Shown in pieces: positions 38,197 to 48,300 of a DNA stretch of 64,000 nucleotides (position 1 is its first letter; the number at the start of each line of letters is the position of its first letter). This DNA comes from Paralvinella palmiformis (lineage: Eukaryota > Annelida > Polychaeta > Terebellida > Alvinellidae): positions 215,834 through 279,833 of the forward strand of contig JAODUP010000552.1 of the NCBI GenBank assembly GCA_025642065.1, written 5' to 3'. The notes beneath the pieces are model-generated. The model was not told the DNA's origin, did not search any database, and saw nothing but the letters and a program-made list of their open reading frames with translations. Both the position numbers and the translations under genes were made by a program.

Positions 38197-40008
38197 TTAT
38201 TATGTTAATATACCCTTTTCTTCAGTTGGTGTTGCAGAGCGACTTCTACCTTCAGCTTCAACAGCTTTCTTTCTATCTTCTTTCTTTTTCTGTTAAAAAA
38301 GTCCAAGATAAACAATTATACAGTTATACTCTCCCTTGTTATACTCTCCCTTGTTATACTCTCCTTGTTATAATAAAACTATTCACCTGCATAAACAGTG
38401 GTGAGAAATTGACTTCCTTTTCTGGATCAGATTCTGAACCTGATGATTCAGTGCTCTCACTATCAGAATCTGTGGCAAAGAGAAAATAGGTCATTAAAAC
38501 TTAGTATCTTCACCCAATAAACCATGTGACAATAATGACAAGAGGTCAACACGACATACCATTATTTTCTTTCTTTTCTTTTGCATCTCTGCTGTCTTCA
38601 TCCTCTTCTTGTTCCTCTTGCTTGGCTTCTTCTTCCTCTTCTTCACCAGACTCCACAAGGAACTTTAATCCTTCTTCATCTTCTACTCCCTGTTGTTTGT
38701 ATTTGCTGTCTCCATCACGGTTCTTTTCTTCATACACATCTTCATCATTACTGAGATTAAATACATTATACACTCATTTCATACAATTATAATAAGATCA
38801 CAATATAATCTAATCAATTAATGATTACTTTGTTTACACTTTCAACCAAACTAACAATTGATATTTCTTTATTTAGACTCTGGATTTTCCAGGACAAAAT
38901 TACCATGACTAAGTATAGGATTTAAAGGAAATAAATCAAGATATTTGGAAAACGTATCATAATTATTCAATGTATGATCGATTATTGGCACTTTTATGGT
39001 ACAGTCTCCCCCTGACCCTTTCTAGCTGTTTGATCCACCCACTTTTATTTAAACTTTAACTAACATGGTATATCAAGACCATGTACTGGTACTCTTTTTC
39101 TTCTACAATCGAAGTTTTCTTCTTTATGCATAATATTTCTTCACTGGCTTTTTTGTTTTAAGTGGAATTTTTCACAGGCAATATTTTTTCCATGGCATTT
39201 CCTGACTTTGTAAAATTCAAGGACATTTCCAGGATCTGGAAAATTAATTTGTTATTTTCCAGGTTTTCCAGGACGTGCGGGAACTCTGTCATTAACACCT
39301 GAAACATAACCAAAGGGCTGTTCTGTAAGGAAATGAGATGATCAGGACATGCTTTTACAGAAAGAAACATGAAATGTCTCACAGGCACAAGTTACACTAA
39401 GTTTGATTGATCCCAGGTTCTAGATACTTGTGATGCAATGCTCTTTCAACTGCAATGCTGGATCATCGTCACCAAATGATCAAAATATTGCTGGTATTTA
39501 GAATAGAGGAGCTGACTTTATTTAATCTGGTCTCTACATTACATAAGCTTTGCTCAATGGACTGCCCCAGATCTCCATTAATAAGTTACAACCTATACAT
39601 AACACAGCAGCACAGATTGTAACCCGAACATCACACCGAAGTCAAATGACACAAATATTGAAGGATCTCCATTGGTTACCTGTTAAGTATCGAATGCAAT
39701 TTAAAATCCTAATGCACACTCATAAAGCCTTACATGAACAGGCTCCAAGATACATATCTGACATGTTGACAGTTTATCAACCAAGAAGAACACTACGTTC
39801 GATGGGTTCAGTGACTTTGGTTGTTCCAAGGGTTAGAACATTTAGCTATGGCGAGAAAAAAAAATTCTCTGTTCAGCAGCCAAGTTATGGAATGCACTTC
39901 AAGCTCACATTCGTGAATCCAAAACAGTGAAATTTTTTAAGATGTTGCTGAAAACGCATTTGTTCTCAGTCATTTTGATGTTTAATTTATTATTTTTTTC
40001 TTAGTCAG

Positions 40009-40040
<32 letters not shown>

Positions 40041-40047
40041 AATTTAG

Positions 40048-40085
<38 letters not shown>

Positions 40086-43000
40086 ATTCCATTTTGTCAA
40101 TTTCAATTCCACTCAATTCCATTTGGTCAATTCCACCTCAAATTTATCAATTCCAATTCAATTCCAATTTCAAGACTCTTTTTTTTGCCTAATATTTTTT
40201 ACCATTAGTAGATACTCTGAGTACCTACTTGGAATACCTACTCCGAGTAGTTTATATTCCAAGTAGGATTGTCATGGAAGAAATATTTCTGAATTAAAAA
40301 ATTAAATGGTAAATTAATTTTGCCTGTTCTAGACATTGAACCCCCAGGGGGTAAATGCCTGTCACCGTGTTGTGGGTGGAGCCCAAGGTATCCAGACCAG
40401 TTTAATTGGTTAAATGCACATGTGCGGTGCCACAGTTAGTGTGCATATTTTATATATATATATATATATATATAAATATAAGGAACCAAAGTTCTGGATC
40501 AATTTGATTCCAGTATATTGGTAACAGCACATGTAAGCGTTAACATGGTAAAATATGCACATGCCTAACCACAGAGCGCTTTTAGCTAAAGAGGTATTTG
40601 ATTATATCAAGTGGTGGATCATAGTTTTTGGTGCATCCCCATGTAAGAGTATATTTTCTAATCATCAAAGATGTGTTTATATTCCACTGCCCAGTAGGAG
40701 CCTTGAAAGGAATGTATTTGCTTAGCTCCGCCCAGCAGGGGTCAGACCCTGTATTTACTTTCACAACCCTGCTGGGTACTAAACCAATGACATATGGTAA
40801 GTTTACAAAATCTCTCAAATGGTTATTAAACTGTTAGGTCTGGGGACAGGCTATAGTAGTCACAGTTTGAGGAGAGGAGGGGCAACCTTGGCTCCAGATT
40901 GGCATTCCAGGTGAGATGATAAATTAATTAATTCCTAAATAGCAATATCTCTATATAGATTACAGGTATGCTATGTGGTGGTGTCACAGTGGGGCGGAGC
41001 CCATGGTATCCAGACCATTTTAATTGGTTAAATGCTCACTTAGGGTGCCACAGTCGGTGTGCATATCTGATATATATATATATATATATAAGGAAGTGAG
41101 CTCCGGTGGCCTAGCGGTTAAGCATCCGGCACTTGGTGTCAACGGTCGCAGGTTCGAACCCCGTAAGAGGTCGAAACTTTTCCAGGGATTAATTTCTCGG
41201 CTCACTACATCGTGGGTGGCTGACCACGTTAAATGGCGCTGCCGTCTCCACTGAATTATTTAAAATAAAGGGGGACGTTAAAAAAACCCTGAGGACGTAA
41301 AACACTCTGGCAGTGACCACCCTCAGGGTATTTCGGCTCCATCTTTCCGTACTGCTCCCCTGTGAGTGGTGGGGGAGGAGATTTCTCAACCACTCCAACA
41401 TAGAGGCTGTGCTGATTAAGCGACAGCCTGGCGATTCTCCCGAACAACAAAACCAAACCATATAAGGAACCAAAGCTCTGGATCATTATGGTTCAAGTAC
41501 ATTGGTAACACCACATGTAAGTGTTAACATTGTAAAAATGGTATATTAATTTTTGGATTAAATTTTTTGTAGGAAACTTCAAATTAAAAATTTCTCAATT
41601 CTAATTAAAAATTTCTCAATTCCAATTCAAAATTTCTCAATTCCAATAATTTTTTTTTTAAATAATCAATTCCGGAATTAGAATTGACATATATATATAT
41701 ATAATGTTATGAAATAATCGTATTATATTTGTTATATCTTATATATTTTTTTCCATAAGTTTATGAACAGGCTTTAAGTATTAAAAGAGCACTTTATAAG
41801 TTTGGTATAATAATAAAAATTCATTGCTTATGCTTGGAGAATGGAGCATACTAATATGTCCACGTGTTGTGCAAACACAATATATTTATTATGCTGGTAA
41901 TGTCAGCATCTAGATTAACCACACCACTGCTTAACAGTATCAATGAACCACATTTTGCACATTCCATAGTGGATTGAAAAAAGCATTATCAACCTTTCTG
42001 ATCCTGTTATATAGTCAACTTCTTGTCCCTCATCAAATGAGTCGGATTCTTCAAGAGCCTCATCATCAGAATTTTTCTTTCTTTTGTCCTTACTTTTTTT
42101 GCTCTGCTTTTTGGACTTATCTGTAAATCGACAGATAATTCTCATCAACATCTTCATCATTTAGTTATTTAAAATCAGTTATAGATAAATAACAAAATAA
42201 CAAACAATGACATCAGTACTTGAGATGCCTAAGAAATTTGACGGATTCATTCAGAGAGGACAACAATCACCTTTGCTTTCCTTTTTTTCTGTGTCTAAGC
42301 CAGCCTCCTCCTCATCTTCCATATCATCATCTGACATGATTCCCCACTCATCTAACTCAGTCAGCAGCTGAAGTGACACAATGGCTGCACAATTCTTTAA
42401 TGTGCTCATTTACCAATAAACCTATCAACAATTCTATCACATCTTGATCATGTTTTTATAAATCCAGTTAAATTTACTGAGGATTATGACAGTTGAAACA
42501 GGTTCCTAAAACCACAAACTATACAACCACCTCCAGTAGCTAGAAGCGTCTGAACACTTTAACATCCAGTATATTAACTGGCAATGACATGGTTCCCACA
42601 GCTAAGGAAATATTGTTTTCCAGGACTTTACCAGGACAAAGGATACAAGATTTAAAAGTAATAAATCCTCTTCTACCCACTTTTATTTAAATTTTAACTG
42701 ACATGGGATATCAAGCCTATGTACCAGGACTCCTTTTCTTCTACAATCCAAGTTTTCTTCTACAGACATGATATTTATTCACAGGCTTCTTTGTTCTAAC
42801 CAAGAAAATCCACTTAGAACTGTAAGTGACATTTCCAGATTTGGTAAATTTAAGGACATTTCAGGATCTAGAAAATAAATTTGTTATTTTCCAGGATGCA
42901 TGGGAAACCTGAATGAGCAGTAACATTAAATGATAAAAGAGTAGTATTAATGTACACTGTCAATGATACATAATCAAAAATGCCATTAACTTATTTCATA

Positions 43001-46000
43001 TTTTTATTGGTATTAAAATGGTTTGTCTTTTAACAGTTATTAAATATGACATTTTCACAATACTTGTGAAGGTTTAAAGCGAAGTCAAAATATCAGGACT
43101 CAGTAGATTATATTTAAACAGCAGTATGTACACAAGGTACTTTAAGGAGTACAAACATAACATCTTTATCAGATCTGATTCAATCACAAACAACAACAAA
43201 CTACTTATTCGATAAGAGTCTGTGCTGACTGAACAACATAACTTTAATTATCATAAAACCAATATGAATAATCTGGCTGAAATATTATCTATTTGAAATT
43301 GAACAGTTTCCTTTAGAAACAATTCACCTCAAGTAGCAGGAAGAAAAATATGAATATAAAATTGGTTAAATTATTTTTGATGCTAAAATGGTTTATATTT
43401 CAAACTGCAGTTGGTCTACTTACAAAGTCTTTTTTACTTTTAGATTTCTTCACTTTTTTCTCACTTTCTTCAACTTCATCAGCCTCTTCTTCATTCTTCA
43501 TCCGTTTTCTCACCATAATGGAGAAGTAATTTAATGTTTGATCACGTCTGTGTGAGAAACATATTAACCTATTCATTATAAAGCTAGACAGACTTGTGGT
43601 TTGCAAATTTTACTTGAGCGGAATATCCAACTATTTAGAGCTTAAAATGACATGCTGGATCGAGTGAAAACTGTACACAATGAAAGATTCTTAACAGCAA
43701 TACAGTATGGCTATGTAGTTTAAATATATTCTGTAATTAAAACACTCTTAGTAAGCTGCTTGCTTTAAGAATTCTTCCTCTGCTTCTTCGGAAGTGAGAC
43801 ATCTGTGTTTTGCTTGTGGAGTAAAATGATACCACTCCTCAATGGGACAAGCTTCAAACGCACCATCAGGACATTGTGTGAAGACGAAATATGACACATT
43901 GTCAGCAATACCACCTTCTTTTACACCTTTGAATCTGCAAAATCATTAATAAAATAACAATAATATCATTCATAACAAATACTGGCACCAGAATGTTTTA
44001 ATGAATATGTTAATTAACTTAGCAAACTGTTTTATTATACTGTTGAGCTATTATTAACCATGGCTTACAGTCAATAGTCAGAATGAATGGGTTTAATATT
44101 AATAATCAACTAACTTTAGTATTCCTACTTGAACTGATTCCTTTGGCTCTGGTCAGTGTTAGAATAATAACTAGTTAATTAAACGATAATAAATTTAATA
44201 TAACCAAATTTGGTATCATTCTTATAAAGATATTACATTAATTTTGTTGTTGGTATTATAATGAATATGATATTGGATACATTCCAGCTCTGGAACTACC
44301 AGTTTAGTGATTTGTGTCTATTTCACATTTAGTAGTATTATGCTAATACAATAGAACACATGCCTGAATGTAGAAAAAACTTATATATGCTTATACAAAA
44401 ATTATCTGACTCTATACAGGTAATAATACTTCTGGATGCTGTGATGTTGTAACAACATTATGTAATGTTCAATCTTGCTCTTAACATATAATCCAAAGTT
44501 TAATATTTTACAAATCTACTTATTTTTGTTATGACCAAGTATGACACACTTTGTCCTCTAGTTATACAAACTATTACAATTCAATGCTATTATTATTATT
44601 CCCTTTGAACATATAATGCACAATAATTCAGTCTAGTATTCATTTATGAATAAGTCAATTAGTAAGTACATCAAAACCAATTAGTGGTTAGTGCATTAGA
44701 ATAGTGTTTTTTCTAAAACTCTATTTGACCATTATAATACAGGTAGTTTGCGACTTACAATCTATACCACTTACGACTGGCGGTACGACTTAATTATGAT
44801 TATAATATCATTACACAGTATAATATATGTTAGGTAATTATAACATAGGCTGACTTATGACCAGATCAGCTTACAACTGGTCGGTCATAACCAATCAAGG
44901 CCATAAGTCGACAACAAAATATAATTGCTAGTGCTAGGCTAAGATCAGTTTATAAAACTTGTATTTCAGATAATCGTAGTCTGAAATTTATCGATGTTGT
45001 TTTTTTCCCTCATTGAGTAAGTCAGTTACATTAAACTGCCATTCAGTCCTTTATTATTATTATACAACCAGAATCTTACTTCTTGCCTTGTTTTCCATCT
45101 CCTAGTGTCATAAGCCATGGCTGATCTTCCGGATTATATCTCTTCCTGTATATTCCATACTTCTTCCGGCGGGCTTCTTCTCTTTGCTCACGACCAAATT
45201 CACTACCAGCACCAAATTTTGGCATCGAGTCCATATCATGTGCCTGACGATATTCCTTCAGGTTATTTTCTCTTCCCATTTTGAGCTGATATATAAAGTC
45301 GATATATTATAATACACCATTCAGACAAAAGATCTAAATGAAATATTTAAATGAAATATCTTCATGAATTAATAATAATAATAATAACTAATTTGAAACT
45401 CATCCACAAAGATAAGGGTTTTTATATAAACTGACATCAAAATCTAATTAATAAAAATATCACCCCTAGTTCATTAAATGCATATTAGTAACTTTATATA
45501 CTAATATCTAAAACAGAAATTACAGTGATAGAACAAAGAAGGTCTTTAACAAAATGACAAGTGGATTAATATAAATTGTGCTACAAACCACTCACGGGTC
45601 CAGATTTGGTCAGATCAATGTTAAGACTGTGATGAAACTTTAAAATGCTGTATTTTTTCTTCGTATCTCTATAATAAAAACATGATGACAGAAGTCAAAT
45701 ATATTCTCCTGTCATGTCATCTACATAACAGTTAAATTGCAATAATCATCAGGGTTGTAGCCGATTTACTCCTGTACTCATACTCAAGTACACAATTTAA
45801 AGTACTCTGATGTACTCAGTACTTGTGTACTCATAACAGGAAGTACTCAGTACTTGTACTCGAGTACATTCATAAAGTACTCATACTTTCAGAGTACTTT
45901 GACCATAAACAGAATATTGTTTTCAATTTATTTCCATTTGTCTTCAGAGCCATTCTCCTCCCAAAATGAATTTAGAATTATGTCCATAGAAATTGGTCAG

Positions 46001-47037
46001 TTATCATTTTAAACCAGAATCCCTGTGGATTAGGTTACTTTGATTTGAAACATAAAGTATGAATGTTATGCCATGTATTAACATTAATGTGAACTTAACT
46101 AAACCCACTACTGTCATTATGCACATGTTTGTGACAATTTCTGTCTACCTGAATGCTAGTGACTACCTTTTGAAAGATTGATGTTCATCAGATGCAATAG
46201 TACCTGAATTAACTGTTTACACTGAATGCATTTTTATGGACACTATTATTATAGTTATATGTATGTTTGGTGCCTTGGACATAAGCATGACATTTAATCA
46301 TTTCTAAATAGCTGGCATTGTATTCTTTTCATTTAACCATGTTCAATATGTTGTGCAGGCTCCATAACATGTTGAACATGGTTAAATAACAGAATAAAAT
46401 AGACTGAAATATATATTATGTTTGCATTGTTGTTAATTATTGAATAACTTTACTTGAGGGGTGATCTAATGTTATTGATATCTTTGTTTACATGTATTAA
46501 ACTAGCTATTGCATGTGTCTATGTAGATCTATATCTGCCATCTCCTACGTGTCAACATGAACTGTCAATATGTACCATTATGAAATAGCAAACTTCAAAT
46601 AAATAAGTGGTTTCCCCCCCCCCGTTCACTTTACATAGTAGTTATGTTTGAGTAAATGTGATTAAAAATGTACTCGTACTTGTACTCGAGTACTTTGAAA
46701 TGTACTCCTACTTGAGGAGATTGATAAAATAAGTACTCATACTTGTACTCATAAAAAACATGTACTCATACCTGTACTCGAGTACTTTCCCATGTACTTG
46801 GCCCCAACCCTGATAATCCTACTGATCAACTAAATGCCATAAATATTTATTTAACACATGATTACAATAATAATACGCTTAGCACTCTTCAGCAATATAT
46901 TATCATTAAAGCAGCACACACATATTATAGATCAAATGCAACTTGAACAGGAATTTTATCATAACTGAATAATCACTGTTAAAAATCACTTACTTGGGTA
47001 CACGAACAACATACTCCTGTGTTGGTGGAGAAACATT
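36965..47037 (-). CDS. GTF2F1: TFIIF alpha subunit (RAP74), 12 exons, first coding exon not located
   Basis: Large subunit of TFIIF, which escorts RNA polymerase II into the preinitiation complex and binds FCP1 through its C-terminal winged helix. Exons 5' to 3': 47037-46994, 45668-45596, 45285-45080, 43934-43764, 43547-43424, 42367-42271, 42120-41994, 38750-38560, 38469-38387, 38289-38214, 37417-37321, 37166-36965; every junction is in phase, total 1491 nt (496 aa plus stop; human 517 aa). Landmarks: NVSPPTQEYVVRVPK, EFGREQREEARRKKYGIYRKRYNPEDQPWLM, SYFVFTQCPDGAFEA, NYFSIM, then an acidic/basic low-complexity middle (NSDDEALEESDSFDEGQEVDY) and the winged helix ITEEAVRRYLLRKPMTTKDLVQKFKNTGLS to KLYLSIKK. 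The intron after 43764 uses a GC donor. Only the short N-terminal exon (about ten residues in human) is missing, somewhere above 47.1 kb. AATAAA on the minus strand at 36853-36858 is a likely poly(A) signal. Confidence 0.95.
37680..37835 (-). mobile_element. tRNA-derived SINE near the 3' end of GTF2F1
   Basis: Minus strand: CATAGTACAGTTGGCAATGC (A box) and ACGAGTTCAACCCAG (B box), in the intron between 37417 and 38214. Confidence 0.5.
38160..38196 (+). repeat. CA microsatellite in GTF2F1 intron
   Basis: About 18 CA units, about 20 bp from the GTF2F1 exon at 38214-38289. Confidence 0.95.
38878..39292 (-). repeat. Dispersed CAGGGTTCCC-type MITE, copy 2
   Basis: In a GTF2F1 intron; contains TTTTCCAGGACAAAATTACC, AAGGACATTTCCAGGATCT and GTTATTTTCCAGG, diverged but collinear with 42589-42911. 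Reading frames across it are not genes. Confidence 0.5.
39538..40000 (+). mobile_element. 3' end of a non-LTR retrotransposon (LINE reverse transcriptase C-terminus)
   Basis: Translation reads LNGLPQISINKLQPIHNTAAQIVTRTSHRSQ, DLHWLPVKYRMQFKILMHTHKALHEQAPRYISDMLTVYQPRRTLRS, which is the conserved C-terminal tail after the reverse transcriptase of L2/Rex1-type LINEs. A frameshift lies at the A-run near 39856; after it comes WNALQAHIRESKTVKFF-like sequence (frame changed) and the element decays by about 40000, followed by AT microsatellite. It is 5' truncated, sits in GTF2F1 intron between 38750 and 41994, and is antisense to that gene. Confidence 0.75.
40010..40083 (+). repeat. AT microsatellite block after a LINE 3' end
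   Basis: Two AT runs separated by CCAATTTAGC; followed by CAATTCCA/TCAATTCC degenerate tandem repeats to about 40170, which recur at 41585-41690. Confidence 0.85.
40365..40557 (+). repeat. Dispersed repeat, SINE-free copy
   Basis: GGTATCCAGACCAGTTTAAT, GTGCCACAGTTAGTGTGCAT, AT run, then AAGGAACCAAAGTTCTGGATC and ACATGTAAGCGTTAACAT. Paralogue of 40980-41540. Confidence 0.7.
40980..41540 (+). repeat. Dispersed repeat, copy interrupted by a SINE
   Basis: GGTATCCAGACCATTTTAAT and GTGCCACAGTCGGTGTGCAT before, AAGGAACCAAAGCTCTGGATC and ACATGTAAGTGTTAACAT after the S3 SINE at 41096-41459. Confidence 0.7.
41096..41459 (+). mobile_element. tRNA-derived SINE (family S3), full-length, with target-site duplication
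   Basis: Pol III promoter boxes: A box TGGCCTAGCGGTTAAG and B box GGTTCGAACCC, then a body ending in an AACAACAAAACCAAACC tail. Flanked by ATATAAGGAA at 41086-41095 and 41460-41469. It interrupts a repeat whose uninterrupted paralogue is at 40365-40557. Confidence 0.8.
42589..42911 (-). repeat. Dispersed CAGGGTTCCC-type MITE, copy 3
   Basis: ATGGTTCCCACAGCTAAGGA at the left and GGATGCATGGGAAACCT at the right; the most complete copy, in a GTF2F1 intron. Confidence 0.6.
45750..46812. mobile_element. Non-autonomous hAT-like element with 8-bp target-site duplication
   Basis: Begins CAGGGTTG and ends CAACCCTG. Flanked by ataatcat (45742-45749) and ataatcct (46813-46820), a 7/8 direct repeat as expected for hAT insertions. 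Subterminal regions carry many copies of GTACTC/GAGTAC (for example GTACTCGAGTAC near both ends), typical transposase-binding clusters. No transposase frame. It lies in the GTF2F1 intron between 45668 and 46994. Confidence 0.8.
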
Positions 47038-47183
47038 CTGGGAAGAATACAATGACACACATTAATTTATATACAAAAAGTTTGGAAATATTACTTTCAT
47101 GTTGTCTGCACCAGTTATTATACAAACAATTTATCTGAAAACATCCCAAGTAAATTTATATTAGTCATATATAACCATACCTA

Positions 47184-47720
47184 AAGAAATAGTTCACCTT
47201 CATTTAACATTTTCAAGACTAATACAAATATGTTCAAACAAATTATCTGTCAAACTTTGAACATGATCAACCACATTTTAAATAATCTTGATCAAAGTGC
47301 TGATGATTCAACTTTAACTCGTCTGTAAGCAAGACAATTTTAAGGCTAGACACAGACCAGATATTTATGAAGCTTGACATCAGTTAACACAAGCTGTTTG
47401 TCTGAACTGGTTATAAAAATGTAAACAAGCATGTAATTTCAGAACAAAAGCGTATTTACATATATTACAGAAAAGTTGTTCAAACAGCTTCATGTGTTAC
47501 TAAAATGACTGAAGAAGACTATATAATGAAATTCCTTATGAAGATTGTTTAGTACTTTCGTAGAACTTGAAGATGGCTAAACCAGAGCATCTGTGACTCG
47601 ATCTGACCTAGATCAAGATGGCTACATATAATCTGGCATTTGAGGAAGCTATAATGTTGGCCTTCTAGTATTTGGATTATTTCTTTGCTATTAGATATAG
47701 TTCATGATTATTACTGGAGT
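47184..47720 (-). mobile_element. Diverged TTAA-family MITE copy
   Basis: Starts AAAGAAATAGTTCACCTTCA and shares the internal CTAAACCAGAGCATCTGTGA and GATCAAGATGGCTACAT text of the family; the right end is replaced at about 47720 by a copy of the TTCCAGGA repeat. Confidence 0.5.
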
Positions 47721-47730
47721 GAGTATGTTT

Positions 47731-47822
47731 TCCTGGACATTTCCAGACTTTGTAAAATTCAAGGACATTTCCAGGACCTAGAAAATGAATTTGTTATTTT
47801 CCAGGATGCATGGGAACCCTGT
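47731..47822 (-). repeat. Dispersed CAGGGTTCCC-type MITE, copy 4 (fragment)
   Basis: Carries AAGGACATTTCCAGGACCTA and GGATGCATGGGAACCCTG, matching the right third of 42589-42911. Confidence 0.55.
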
Positions 47823-48147
47823 ATTTAGCATAACATATGCATCATAAACAATTCCTTTAAGTTTAACATTTCTGTGTATCTGACATTAACATTTGAACTC
47901 AGCTTTGTCATTCACAAGATAAAGCTTGATTAACATGTAAAAAAATATAATAAAATATAAATCAGAGTAATTGAACTAAAATTTGCTACACTGAAAATGG
48001 AATTAATTAAATAGAATTTTCAAGGATAAAATTAAACTAATATGAAAGATATCAACGTCACAATGTATTGTTTGGATTATTTATTTCATATAAATCTTAG
48101 ATCAATGGAAAAGAATTACAGTGAAAACTATCAGTGAACAATGATAT

Positions 48148-48300
48148 TAATTTCTCAGCTGACAAGATCGTGGGTGGTTGACCAGGTTAAATGGTGCTGT
48201 CATCTTCAATGAATGTAATACACTCTGGCAGTGACCATCCTTGAGGTATTTTGGCTCAACCCGTGAGTCATGGGGGAAAATGATATGAATAGCCACTCAA
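48148..48300 (+). mobile_element. Diverged fragment of SINE family S3
   Basis: ATTTCTCAGCTGACAAGATC, GTTAAATGGTGCTGTCATC and CACTCTGGCAGTGACCATCC match the middle of 41096-41459 with many substitutions, so an older copy. Confidence 0.6.

Noticed and set aside
38526..38792. Plus-strand serine-rich frame of 88 codons
   Set aside because: Antisense shadow of the acidic GTF2F1 exon 38560-38750.
41096..41165. tRNA gene candidate with clear A and B boxes
   Set aside because: No matching acceptor stem; the sequence continues into a 364-bp body shared with 57596-57919 and has target duplications, so it is a SINE head. The same applies to 59217, 22752, 30770 and 37835.
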